DNA of 36,934 nt from an uncultured Azohydromonas sp. (GTDB lineage: Bacteria; Pseudomonadota; Gammaproteobacteria; Burkholderiales; Burkholderiaceae_C): positions 1-36,934 of the forward strand of contig NZ_CALAOH010000165.1 of the NCBI RefSeq assembly GCF_937926365.1, in the 5' to 3' direction. The notes under the pieces were generated by a model, which ran no database searches, had not been told where the DNA came from, and saw only the letters and a program-made list of their open reading frames with translations. The translations under genes and the position numbers were made by a program. Within the stretch, counting starts at the first letter, position 1. The number at the start of each line of letters is the position of its first letter. Shown here one piece after another: positions 1-7,590 of the stretch.

Positions 1-60
1 CTCAGTATGCGCTCGACGTCAACTTGATAACGAACCTCTGACTCGCGCCACTAGCTCAAG

Positions 61-78
61 CGTTGCAGGAGGGCAACG
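61..78. repeat. Inverted repeat upstream of the rpsB promoter
   Basis: Two perfect 6-base arms, CGTTGC (61-66) and GCAACG (73-78), flank the spacer AGGAGG. The dyad ends 24 bases before the rpsB -10 element, so it lies roughly at -37 to -54 of the predicted start. It could be an operator or chance. The rest of bases 1-60 shows no gene I can support; a divergent gene such as map often lies to the left of rpsB. Confidence 0.35.
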
Positions 79-99
79 TCGGGGCAAGCTTCGCGCAGG

Positions 100-108
100 T
101 GCTACAAT
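100..108 (+). promoter_or_regulatory. Predicted rpsB promoter, extended -10
   Basis: TGCTACAAT is an extended -10 element (TGn followed by TACAAT at 103-108). No good -35 hexamer lies 16-18 bases upstream, which fits an extended -10 promoter. Transcription would begin near 115 after a C/G-containing discriminator (CTTCGGG). That leaves a leader of about 150 bases before the rpsB start codon. Confidence 0.6.
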
Positions 109-114
109 CTTCGG

Positions 115-266
115 GTTTTTCCCCAGCCAGGCATGGTGCTTGGCGCGCGGCGAAAAACGTGACTCGCGATGCCGGCGATTCCCAAGGTGTCCCTCCTGCG
201 CTCTTCTCGGGCGCAAACGCAGGGATTTCACGCCGGCCTCAAGACCCAACCTTCTGGAGCTTTTCC
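115..266 (+). promoter_or_regulatory. rpsB 5' leader, possible S2 autoregulatory RNA
   Basis: About 150 bases of untranslated leader separate the predicted start from the rpsB ATG. A hairpin is possible between CCTGCG (195-200) and CGCAGG (218-223). Ribosomal protein S2 autoregulates rpsB-tsf through its leader in Enterobacteria. Whether this leader folds into a comparable element is inference; no structure comparison was run. A GGAG Shine-Dalgarno sequence is at 256-259. Confidence 0.35.
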
Positions 267-1013
267 ATGTCCGTCAGCATGCGTGAAATGCTGGAAGCCG
301 GTGTCCACTTCGGGCACCAGACGCGCTTCTGGAACCCCAAGATGGCCCCGTACATCTACGGCCATCGCAACAAGATTCACATCATCAACCTCGAGAAGAC
401 GCAGCCGCTGTTCGAGGAAGCGATGAAGTTCGTGCGCCAGCTGGCGTCCAAGCGCGGCACCATCCTGATGGTGGGCACCAAGCGCCAGGCCCGTGATCTG
501 GTCGCCATGGAAGCCCAGCGTTGCGGCATGCCCTACGTCGACCAGCGCTGGCTCGGCGGCATGCTGACCAACTTCAAGACCGTCAAGGGCTCGCTGAAGA
601 AGCTCAAGGACATGCAGGCTCAGGTCGAGGCCGGTACCCAGCCCGCGATCAAGAAGGAAGCGCTGATGTTCCAGCGCGAGATCGCCAAGCTGGAAAAGGA
701 CATCGGCGGCATTGGCGACCTGACCGCGCTGCCCGACGCCCTGTTCGTGATCGACGTGGGTTACCACAAGATTGCCGTGGCCGAAGCCAAGAAGCTGGGC
801 ATTCCGGTTGTGGGCGTGGTGGACACCAACCACTCTCCCGACGGCATCGACTACGTGATCCCGGGCAACGACGATTCCGCTAAGGCCGTGGCGCTGTACG
901 CGCGCGCCGTGGCTGACGCCGTGCTGGAAGGCAAGGCCAACGCCACCAACGATCTGGTGCAGGCCGTGTCCGGCGGCGGCGACGAATTCGTCGAGGTCCA
1001 GGCCGAGGCCTGA
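267..1013 (+). CDS. rpsB: 30S ribosomal protein S2
   Basis: The 248-residue product is a typical bacterial S2, the protein that joins the head of the small subunit late in assembly and is needed to bind S1. It opens with MSVSMREMLEAGVHFGHQ and carries the conserved stretches WNPKMAPYIYG, IINLEKT and QRWLGGMLTNF. ATG at 267 was chosen because the S2 homology begins there and GGAGC lies 7 bases upstream; the open frame extends upstream to 63, but that part has no S2 similarity and lies in the leader. It is the first gene of a long plus-strand run and is followed by a hairpin before tsf, as in the classic rpsB-tsf operon. Confidence 0.98.
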   Translation: MSVSMREMLEAGVHFGHQTRFWNPKMAPYIYGHRNKIHIINLEKTQPLFEEAMKFVRQLASKRGTILMVGTKRQARDLVAMEAQRCGMPYVDQRWLGGMLTNFKTVKGSLKKLKDMQAQVEAGTQPAIKKEALMFQREIAKLEKDIGGIGDLTALPDALFVIDVGYHKIAVAEAKKLGIPVVGVVDTNHSPDGIDYVIPGNDDSAKAVALYARAVADAVLEGKANATNDLVQAVSGGGDEFVEVQAEA

Positions 1014-1045
1014 TCCGTCACGCGCCGGATGCGACCGGCCTGACG

Positions 1046-1072
1046 AAGGGGGCTGCTTACAGCCCCCTTTTC
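1046..1072 (+). terminator. Hairpin between rpsB and tsf
   Basis: A 10-base stem (1046-1055 with 1060-1069), loop CTTA, is followed by TTTT. It looks like a rho-independent terminator. Because tsf follows at 1092 with no obvious promoter between, it probably acts as a partial terminator that sets the rpsB to tsf ratio, as proposed for the same site in E. coli. Confidence 0.75.
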
Positions 1073-1091
1073 ACAATCAACGGAGATTCAT

Positions 1092-1988
1092 ATGCCCGCA
1101 ATTACCGCAAGCATGGTCGCCTCGCTGCGCGCCAAGACCGACGCGCCGATGATGGAGTGCAAGAAGGCGCTGACGGAGGCCGACGGCGACATGGATCGCG
1201 CCGAGGAGATCCTGCGTGTCAAGCTCGGCAACAAGGCCGGCAAGGCCGCCTCCCGCATCACCGCCGAGGGTGTCGTGGCCGCTGCCGTCAACGGCACGAC
1301 CGGCGCGATGGTCGAAGTCAACTGCGAAACCGACTTCGTCACCAAGAACGACTCGTTCCTGGCTCTGGCCAAGAGCATTGCTGGCCTGATCGCCCAGCAC
1401 AACCCGGCCGACGTGGAAGCCATCGGCGCGCTGCCGCTGGAGCAGGACGGCTTCGGCCCGACGGTGGAAGACGTGCGCAAGGGCCTGATCGGCAAGATCG
1501 GCGAGAACATGTCCATCCGCCGCTTCAAGCGCTATGAGGGCGGCGGCAAGCTGGCTTCGTACCTGCATGGCACGCGCATCGGCGTGATCGTGGAGTACGA
1601 GGGCGACGACGTGGCGGCCAAGGACGTGGCCATGCACGTGGCGGCCATGAAGCCTGCGGCGCTGTCCGGCGCCGAGGTGCCTGCCGAGGTGGTGGAGAAG
1701 GAGCGCAAGATCGCCGCCGAGAAGGCTGCCGAGAGCGGCAAGCCGGCCGAGATCGTGGCCAAGATGGTCGAGGGATCGGTGCAGAAGTTCCTCAAGGAGG
1801 TCTCGCTGCTGGACCAGGTCTTCGTCAAGGCTGCCGACGGCAAGCAGACCGTGGGCGCGATGCTCAAGGAGAAGCAGACGACGGTGAAGGGCTTCACGCT
1901 GTACGTGGTCGGCGAGGGTATCGAGAAGAAGGCCGACGACTTCGCCGCCGAAGTGGCCGCGCAGGTCGCCGCCGCCAAGGGCCAGTAA
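1092..1988 (+). CDS. tsf: Translation elongation factor Ts
   Basis: The 298-residue protein is the nucleotide exchange factor that removes GDP from EF-Tu. The N-terminal UBA-like segment is visible (VASLRAKTDAPMMECKKAL), followed by the family signature ELTEADGDMDRAEEILR-like region and the core motif VEVNCETDFV near residue 75. The second core subdomain has MSIRRFKRY and VEYEG. The length matches betaproteobacterial EF-Ts. GGAG at 1082-1085 precedes the ATG by 6 bases. It lies 78 bases after rpsB, with a hairpin between them. Confidence 0.98.
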   Translation: MPAITASMVASLRAKTDAPMMECKKALTEADGDMDRAEEILRVKLGNKAGKAASRITAEGVVAAAVNGTTGAMVEVNCETDFVTKNDSFLALAKSIAGLIAQHNPADVEAIGALPLEQDGFGPTVEDVRKGLIGKIGENMSIRRFKRYEGGGKLASYLHGTRIGVIVEYEGDDVAAKDVAMHVAAMKPAALSGAEVPAEVVEKERKIAAEKAAESGKPAEIVAKMVEGSVQKFLKEVSLLDQVFVKAADGKQTVGAMLKEKQTTVKGFTLYVVGEGIEKKADDFAAEVAAQVAAAKGQ

Positions 1989-2023
1989 GCCCGGCACGCC
2001 CCGCGTGCGTTGACGCAGGGCAC

Positions 2024-2046
2024 GGGGCCGCCGTGGGCGGCCCCTT
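2024..2046 (+). terminator. Hairpin between tsf and pyrH
   Basis: A 9-base GC stem GGGGCCGCC (2024-2032) pairs with GGCGGCCCC (2036-2044) around a 3-base loop. Only two T residues follow, so it is at best a weak terminator and might instead stabilise the 3' end of tsf mRNA. Confidence 0.5.
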
Positions 2047-2085
2047 AGACTCACCCACTCTCACTTCTTCAGGGAGAACCGCCGC

Positions 2086-2796
2086 ATGCCGGCCTACAAG
2101 CGCATCCTGCTGAAACTTTCGGGCGAGGCCCTGATGGGCGATGATGCCTATGGCATCAACCGCGCCACCATCGTGCGCATGGTGCGCGAGATCCAGGAGG
2201 TGACGCAGCTGGGCTGCGAAGTAGCCGTGGTGATCGGTGGTGGCAACATCTTCCGTGGCGTGGCTGGTGGGTCCGTGGGCATGGACCGTGCCACGGCCGA
2301 CTACATGGGCATGCTCGCCACCGTCATGAACTCGCTGGCCCTGGCCGACACGATGCGCCAGGAGGGCGTGACCGCCCGCGTGATGTCGGCCATCAACATC
2401 GAGCAGGTGGTGGAGCCTTACGTGCGGCCCAAGGCGCTGCAGTACTTGGAAGAGGGCAAGGTCGTGGTGTTCGCCGCGGGCACCGGCAACCCCTTCTTCA
2501 CCACCGACACCGCCGCCGCGCTGCGCGGCGCCGAGATCGGCGCCGAGGTGATGCTCAAGGCCACCAAGGTCGATGGCGTCTATACCGCAGACCCGAAGAA
2601 GGACCCCGACGCGACGCGCTACGCGCGCATCAGCTTCGACGAGGCCATCGCGCGCAATCTGCAGGTGCTCGATGCCACCGCCTTTGCGCTGTGCCGCGAC
2701 CAGAAGCTGCCGATCAAGGTGTTCTCGATCTTCAAGCCCGGCGCGCTCAAGCGCGTGGTCATGGGCGAGGACGAGGGCACGCTGGTGCATGTGTAA
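2086..2796 (+). CDS. pyrH: UMP kinase (uridylate kinase)
   Basis: The 236-residue enzyme phosphorylates UMP to UDP with ATP in pyrimidine nucleotide synthesis. It belongs to the amino-acid kinase fold, not the eukaryote-type UMP/CMP kinases. Visible motifs are RILLKLSGEAL at the N terminus, VVIGGGNIFRG near residue 50, GMLATVMNSLAL, and AAGTGNPFFTTDTAAALR near residue 130, with KATKVDGVYTADPKK for the nucleotide pocket. A GGGAGA Shine-Dalgarno sequence lies at 2072-2077. It is in the conserved tsf-pyrH-frr order, 12 bases ahead of frr. Confidence 0.98.
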   Translation: MPAYKRILLKLSGEALMGDDAYGINRATIVRMVREIQEVTQLGCEVAVVIGGGNIFRGVAGGSVGMDRATADYMGMLATVMNSLALADTMRQEGVTARVMSAINIEQVVEPYVRPKALQYLEEGKVVVFAAGTGNPFFTTDTAAALRGAEIGAEVMLKATKVDGVYTADPKKDPDATRYARISFDEAIARNLQVLDATAFALCRDQKLPIKVFSIFKPGALKRVVMGEDEGTLVHV

Positions 2797-2808
2797 GAGG
2801 AGCTATCG

Positions 2809-3369
2809 ATGAGCATTGCCGACATCCGCAAGACGGCCGAACAGAAGATGGGCAGGACCATCGAGGCCTTCAAGCAGGAACTGCAGAAGGTGCGTACCGG
2901 CCGCGCCCACCCCGGGCTGCTGGACCAGGTGCACGTGGAGTACTACGGCTCGATGGTGCCGCTGAGCCAGGTGGCCAACGTGAGCCTGCTCGATGCGCGC
3001 ACCATCAGCGTGCAGCCGTGGGAAAAGGGCATGGGCCCCAAGATCGAGAAGGCCATCCGCGAGTCCGACCTGGGCCTGAACCCGGCCGCGCAGGGTGACC
3101 TGCTGCGCGTGCCGATGCCGGCGCTGACCGAGGAGCGCCGCAAGGAGCTCACCAAGGTCGTGCGCCACGCCGGCGAGGACGCGAAGGTGGCCGTGCGCAA
3201 CCTGCGCCGCGACGCCAACGAGCACGCCAAGAAGCTGCTCAAGGACAAGGCCATCACCGAGGACGAGGAGCGCCGCAGCCTCGACGAGATGCAGAAGCTC
3301 ACCGACCGCACCGTGGCCGAGATCGACAAGCTGGTCGCGGCCAAGGAAGCCGAGATCCTCGCGGTCTGA
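2809..3369 (+). CDS. frr: Ribosome recycling factor
   Basis: The 186-residue protein splits post-termination ribosomes together with EF-G. Its length is that of the family (about 185). Recognisable segments are the N-terminal helix IRKTAEQKMGRTIEAF, the stretch VRTGRAHPGLLDQVHVEYYG near residue 28-47, and the C-terminal helices with RRDANEHAKKLLKDK. A strong GAGGAG (2797-2802) directly follows the pyrH stop, so translation is probably coupled within the operon. Confidence 0.98.
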   Translation: MSIADIRKTAEQKMGRTIEAFKQELQKVRTGRAHPGLLDQVHVEYYGSMVPLSQVANVSLLDARTISVQPWEKGMGPKIEKAIRESDLGLNPAAQGDLLRVPMPALTEERRKELTKVVRHAGEDAKVAVRNLRRDANEHAKKLLKDKAITEDEERRSLDEMQKLTDRTVAEIDKLVAAKEAEILAV

Positions 3370-3392
3370 CCGCGGCACGGCGTGTCCTTCTG

Positions 3393-4136
3393 ATGCAGCA
3401 CCCGTCCGTGGAGCAAGGCCAGCGCATTCCGCGCCACGTGGCCATCGTGATGGATGGCAACGGCCGCTGGGCCAAGCGGCGTTTCATGCCGCGCATCTTC
3501 GGCCACAAGCACGGCGTGGATGCGCTGGTGCGCACGGTGCAGGCCTGCGCCGACCGTGGCATCGAGTACCTCACGGTCTTCGCCTTCTCCTCCGAGAACT
3601 GGAAGCGGCCCACCGACGAGGTCTCCGGGCTCATGGGCCTGGTGCTGGTGGCGGTGTCCAAGTACCTCACCAAGCTGGAGAAGGAGGGCGTGCGCATCCG
3701 CATCATCGGCGACCGCGCCGCTGTCTCCGAGCGCGTGCGCGCGGCCTGGCAGCAGGCGGAGAACGCCACCGCGCACAACACCCGCATCACGCTGTCGGTG
3801 GCCTTCAACTACGGCGGCCGCTGGGACATCGTGCAGGCTTGCCGCCGCGCCCTGGCGCAGGGGCTGCGCCCCGAGGAGCTGGACGAGGCGCGGCTGGGCC
3901 AGCTCATGGCCATGGGCCACGCGCCCGATCCCGACCTGTTCATCCGCACCGGTGGCGAGGTGCGCATCAGCAACTTCCTGCTGTGGCAGGTGGCGTATTC
4001 CGAGCTGGTGTTCACCGATTGCCTCTGGCCCGAGTTCGGCGAGGCGCAGCTCGATGCCGCGCTGCGCGACTACGCCTCACGCGAGCGCCGCTTCGGCGGC
4101 GTGCCCGACGCTCAACCGCAGGCGCTGCGCGCCTGA
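3393..4136 (+). CDS. uppS: Undecaprenyl diphosphate synthase (cis-prenyltransferase)
   Basis: The 247-residue enzyme adds isopentenyl units to farnesyl diphosphate to make C55 undecaprenyl diphosphate, the lipid carrier for peptidoglycan and O-antigen. The catalytic Asp is in the motif IVMDGNGRWAKRR (about residues 18-30). Further signatures are FAFSSENWKRP and the C-terminal RTGGEVRISNFLLWQVAYSE. The Shine-Dalgarno signal is weak. It lies 23 bases after frr and 10 bases before cdsA; dxr, in the same run, supplies its isoprenoid precursor pathway. Confidence 0.97.
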   Translation: MQHPSVEQGQRIPRHVAIVMDGNGRWAKRRFMPRIFGHKHGVDALVRTVQACADRGIEYLTVFAFSSENWKRPTDEVSGLMGLVLVAVSKYLTKLEKEGVRIRIIGDRAAVSERVRAAWQQAENATAHNTRITLSVAFNYGGRWDIVQACRRALAQGLRPEELDEARLGQLMAMGHAPDPDLFIRTGGEVRISNFLLWQVAYSELVFTDCLWPEFGEAQLDAALRDYASRERRFGGVPDAQPQALRA

Positions 4137-4146
4137 GGAGCTTTCC

Positions 4147-4971
4147 ATGCTCAAGCAGCGCGTGATCACGGCGCTGGTCCTGCTGGGCCTGCTGATCCCG
4201 GCGCTGCTGGCGCCCGATGCGCGCTGGTTCGCGCTGCTGACGCTGGCCTTCATCGGCGCGGCCGGCTGGGAGTGGATGCGCCTCAACGGCGCGGCTTCCG
4301 GCGTCGCCATCGCCCTGGGCGTGGCGCTGGCCGCGGCCTGTGCCGGCGCGCTGGCCGCGGGCTGGACGCAGCGGCCGCCCACGCCGGCCTGGGGCCTGGC
4401 GGCCGTGGCCTGGGTGCTGGGCGGCGTGCTGGCGCTGCGCGCTGGCGTGGCGGGCTGGCCCCGCCTGCCTAACGGGCTGCGCATGGCGCTGGGCCTGCTG
4501 CTGCTGTGGTTGGGCTGGCTGGCCCTGGCGCAGGCGCGCGCGCTGGGCCTGAACTTCATTCTTTCCGTCTTCTGCCTGGTGTGGATGGCCGACATCGCGG
4601 CCTACTTCGGCGGACGGCGCTTCGGGCGGCGCAAGCTGGCGCCGGCCATCAGCCCGGGCAAGAGCTGGGAAGGCGCCGTCAGTGGCCTGCTGGGCGTGCT
4701 GGTGCTGGCGCTGCTGTGGCTGACGCTGGACGGGGACGGCTCCAGTCTCTACGGCCGCCTCATGGCCGCGCACGGACCGGCGCTGCTGGTCGTGGGCGTG
4801 CTGCTGCTGGTGGGCATGAGCGTGGTGGGCGACCTGTTCGAGTCCCTGGTCAAGCGCGCGGCCGGCGCCAAGGACAGCAGCACGCTGCTGCCGGGCCACG
4901 GTGGCGTGCTCGACCGCATTGACGCGCTGCTGCCCGTGTTCCCCATCGCGCTGGCGCTGGCCGCGCTCTGA
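4147..4971 (+). CDS. cdsA: Phosphatidate cytidylyltransferase (CDP-diglyceride synthase)
   Basis: The 274-residue integral membrane enzyme makes CDP-diacylglycerol from phosphatidic acid and CTP, the branch point of phospholipid synthesis. Several hydrophobic spans cover the N-terminal two thirds. The CDS signature is near the C terminus: GDLFESLVKRAAGAKDS followed by LPGHGGVLDRIDALLP, with the metal-binding Asp residues intact. SPGKSWEGAVSG is also typical. ATG at 4147 is set by the hydrophobic start MLKQRVITALVLLGLL and by GAGGAG at 4134-4139. An upstream extension of the frame overlaps uppS and was rejected. Confidence 0.97.
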   Translation: MLKQRVITALVLLGLLIPALLAPDARWFALLTLAFIGAAGWEWMRLNGAASGVAIALGVALAAACAGALAAGWTQRPPTPAWGLAAVAWVLGGVLALRAGVAGWPRLPNGLRMALGLLLLWLGWLALAQARALGLNFILSVFCLVWMADIAAYFGGRRFGRRKLAPAISPGKSWEGAVSGLLGVLVLALLWLTLDGDGSSLYGRLMAAHGPALLVVGVLLLVGMSVVGDLFESLVKRAAGAKDSSTLLPGHGGVLDRIDALLPVFPIALALAAL

Positions 4972-5026
4972 CACTCCGCCCGCGGCCGCATTCCTTTGCG
5001 CGCGGGCCTCTTCGAGATCCATCGTC

Positions 5027-6220
5027 ATGACTTGCAGCAAGCAGCGGCTCACGATCCTGGGCGCCACCGGCTCCATCGGCACCAGCACGCTGGACGTGGT
5101 GGGGCGCCACCCCGAGCGCTACGAGGTGTTTGCGCTCAGCGCGCACCAGCGCATCGAGGAGCTGGCGGCGCAGTGCCTGCAGTGGCGGCCGCGTTTCGCC
5201 GCGGTGGCTGACGAGGCCGGCGGGCAACGCCTGCGCGCGCTGCTGCGCGACGGTGGCTGCACCACCGAGGTGCTGAGCGGCCCAGAGGCGCTGTGCGAGC
5301 TCGCGGCGCATCCGGAGGCGGACGCGGTGATGGCCGCCATCGTCGGCGCCGCCGGCCTGGCACCGTGCCTGGCCGCGGCGCGCGCGGGCAAGCGGCTGCT
5401 GCTGGCCAACAAGGAGGCGCTGGTGGTGGGCGGGCAGCTGTTCATGGACGCGGTGCACGCCGGCGGCGCCACGCTGCTGCCCATCGACAGCGAGCACTCC
5501 GCCATCTTCCAGTGCCTGCCCGACGACCGCGGCGCCTGGGCCGAGCGCATCGACCACATCATCCTCACTGCCTCGGGCGGTCCCTTCCGCCAGCGCGACC
5601 CGGCCTCGCTCACGGCCGTGACGCCGCAGGAGGCCTGCGCCCATCCGAACTGGGTCATGGGCCGCAAGATTTCGGTGGACTCGGCCACCATGATGAACAA
5701 GGCGCTGGAGGTGATCGAGGCGCGCTGGCTGTTCGAGCTGCAGCCCGAGCAGATCCGCGTCGTCATCCATCCGCAAAGCATCATTCATTCGATGGTCGTG
5801 TGCCGTGACCGCTCGGTGCTGGCGCAACTGGGCACGCCCGACATGCGCGTGCCCATTGCCGTGGGGCTGGCGCATCCGCAGCGCATCGAGTCCGGCGCCG
5901 AGCTGCTGGACTTCACCCAGCTGTCGGCGCTGACCTTCGAGCCGCCGGATCCCGAGCGCTTCCCGGGGCTGCAGCTGGCCTTCGACGCGCTGCACGGGCC
6001 TGAAGGCAGCACGGCTGTGCTCAACGCTGCCAACGAGGAGGCCGTTGCCGCCTTCCTGGATGGCCGAATCGGCTTCACCGACATCCACCGCGTCAACGCC
6101 GCCACCATCGAGCGGGTGCAGCCGCAACTTCCCGTGCAGGCGGCGCTGCAGGACCTGCTGGCCCTGGACGAGCGCGCACGTGCCCAGGCCCGGCAGTTCG
6201 TCAAGGGGTTGGGGAGATGA
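5027..6220 (+). CDS. dxr: 1-deoxy-D-xylulose 5-phosphate reductoisomerase
   Basis: The 397-residue enzyme converts DXP to MEP with NADPH in the non-mevalonate isoprenoid pathway. The NADPH-binding motif LGATGSIGTSTLDV is at the N terminus. The metal and substrate site is in IDSEHSAIFQ, TASGGPFR, PNWVMGRKISVDSATMMNK and VIHPQSIIHSM. Start ATG 5027 places the GATGSIG motif about 13 residues from the N terminus, as in homologues; an upstream extension of the frame would overlap cdsA. The last codons overlap rseP in an ATGA junction, so the two are translationally coupled. Confidence 0.98.
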   Translation: MTCSKQRLTILGATGSIGTSTLDVVGRHPERYEVFALSAHQRIEELAAQCLQWRPRFAAVADEAGGQRLRALLRDGGCTTEVLSGPEALCELAAHPEADAVMAAIVGAAGLAPCLAAARAGKRLLLANKEALVVGGQLFMDAVHAGGATLLPIDSEHSAIFQCLPDDRGAWAERIDHIILTASGGPFRQRDPASLTAVTPQEACAHPNWVMGRKISVDSATMMNKALEVIEARWLFELQPEQIRVVIHPQSIIHSMVVCRDRSVLAQLGTPDMRVPIAVGLAHPQRIESGAELLDFTQLSALTFEPPDPERFPGLQLAFDALHGPEGSTAVLNAANEEAVAAFLDGRIGFTDIHRVNAATIERVQPQLPVQAALQDLLALDERARAQARQFVKGLGR

Positions 6221-7578
6221 GCACGCTGCTGGCCTTCCTGCTGACGCTGGGCGTGCTCGTGGTGGTGCACGAGTACGGGCACTACCGCGTGGCGCGCGCC
6301 TGCGGCGTCAAGGTGCTGCGCTTCTCGGTGGGCTTCGGCAAGGTGCTGTGGCGACGCCAGAAGGGCGATACCGAGTTCGTCGTCTCGCTGCTGCCGCTGG
6401 GCGGCTACGTGCGCATGCTCGACGAGCGCGAGACGCCGGTGGCGCCGCACGAGCGCGATCAGGCCTTCAACAACAAGCCGCTGTGGCAGCGTGCGGCCGT
6501 CGTCGCGGCCGGCCCGGCGGCCAACCTGTTGCTGGCGGTGCTGCTGTACACGGCAGCCAGCTGGCTGGGCACGCAGGAGCTGCGGCCCGTGTTGGGCGCG
6601 CCAGCGGCGGGCAGCCTGTCCGAGCGCGCCGGCATGCGCGCGGGCGACTGGGTGCGTGCCGTCTCGCGCGACGGTACTGAGTGGCAGGATGTGGAGTCCA
6701 TCGCCGATCTGCGCTGGCACGTCACGCAGGCAGCGCTGGGCGGCGAGCGGCTGCAGCTCATGGTGAGCAACGCGCAGGGGCAAGGCACGCACAACCTGGT
6801 GCTGGACCTGCAGAGCGTGGCGGGCCAGGAGGTCGAGCCCGCGCTGATGCAGCGCATCGGTCTGGGCGCGCCCTACAGCGAGCCGGTGCTGGGCGAGATC
6901 AAGCGCGACGGGCCGGCTGAGCGCGCTGGACTGCGTGCCGGCGACCGGGTGCTGCGTGTGGACAACGTGCCGGTGCTGGATGCCGGCAGCCTGCGCGAGC
7001 GCATCGCCGCCAGCGTGCGCGACGGCGAGCCGCAGCCCATGCGCTGGCAGATCGAGCGCCGCGGCCAGACGCTGGAGCTCACGGTGCAGCCGCGGCTGCA
7101 CGGCGAGGGCCCGCGCGCCATCGGCCGCATCGACGCCTACGTCGGCCGTCCGGCCGAGACGGTGCTGGTGCGCCGCGGACCCGTCGAAGGGCTGGTGCAG
7201 GGCGCGCAGCGCACCTGGGAGGTGTCGGCGCTGACGCTGCAGATGATGGGCCGCATGCTCGTGGGCGAGGCCTCGCTCAAGAACCTCTCCGGCCCGCTGA
7301 CCATTGCCGACTACGCGGGGCAGTCCGTGCACCAGGGCTTGTCGTACTACCTGGGCTTCCTGGCGCTGGTGAGCGTGAGCCTGGGCGTGCTGAACCTGCT
7401 GCCGCTGCCGATGCTCGATGGCGGACACCTCATGTATTATCTTTTCGAGGGTTTGACCGGACGCCCGGTCTCGGAGCTTTGGCTCAAGTGGCTGCAGCGC
7501 GGTGGCGCGCTGATCCTTCTGCTGCTGATGACCCTCGCCCTGTCCAACGATCTGGTCCGCCTTCTGGGCCAGCACTGA
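6217..7578 (+). CDS. rseP: Site-2 intramembrane zinc metalloprotease RseP
   Basis: The 453-residue inner membrane protease cleaves RseA within the membrane after DegS, releasing sigma-E in the envelope stress response, and clears signal peptide remnants. The zinc motif HEYGH (H18, E19, H22) lies in the first membrane span, and the third ligand is in PLPMLDGGHLMYY near the C terminus. Two PDZ domains occupy the middle (roughly residues 110-290, with AGMRAGDWV and AGLRAGDRV as their carboxylate-binding loops). It starts inside the dxr stop (ATGA) and is 12 bases before bamA, an order conserved in Proteobacteria. Confidence 0.97.
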   Translation: MSTLLAFLLTLGVLVVVHEYGHYRVARACGVKVLRFSVGFGKVLWRRQKGDTEFVVSLLPLGGYVRMLDERETPVAPHERDQAFNNKPLWQRAAVVAAGPAANLLLAVLLYTAASWLGTQELRPVLGAPAAGSLSERAGMRAGDWVRAVSRDGTEWQDVESIADLRWHVTQAALGGERLQLMVSNAQGQGTHNLVLDLQSVAGQEVEPALMQRIGLGAPYSEPVLGEIKRDGPAERAGLRAGDRVLRVDNVPVLDAGSLRERIAASVRDGEPQPMRWQIERRGQTLELTVQPRLHGEGPRAIGRIDAYVGRPAETVLVRRGPVEGLVQGAQRTWEVSALTLQMMGRMLVGEASLKNLSGPLTIADYAGQSVHQGLSYYLGFLALVSVSLGVLNLLPLPMLDGGHLMYYLFEGLTGRPVSELWLKWLQRGGALILLLLMTLALSNDLVRLLGQH

Positions 7579-7590
7579 CGCGCGCTTTCG

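Noticed and set aside
63..266. N-terminal extension of rpsB by 68 codons
   Set aside because: It would start upstream of the predicted promoter, lacks S2 similarity, and a good Shine-Dalgarno supports ATG 267.
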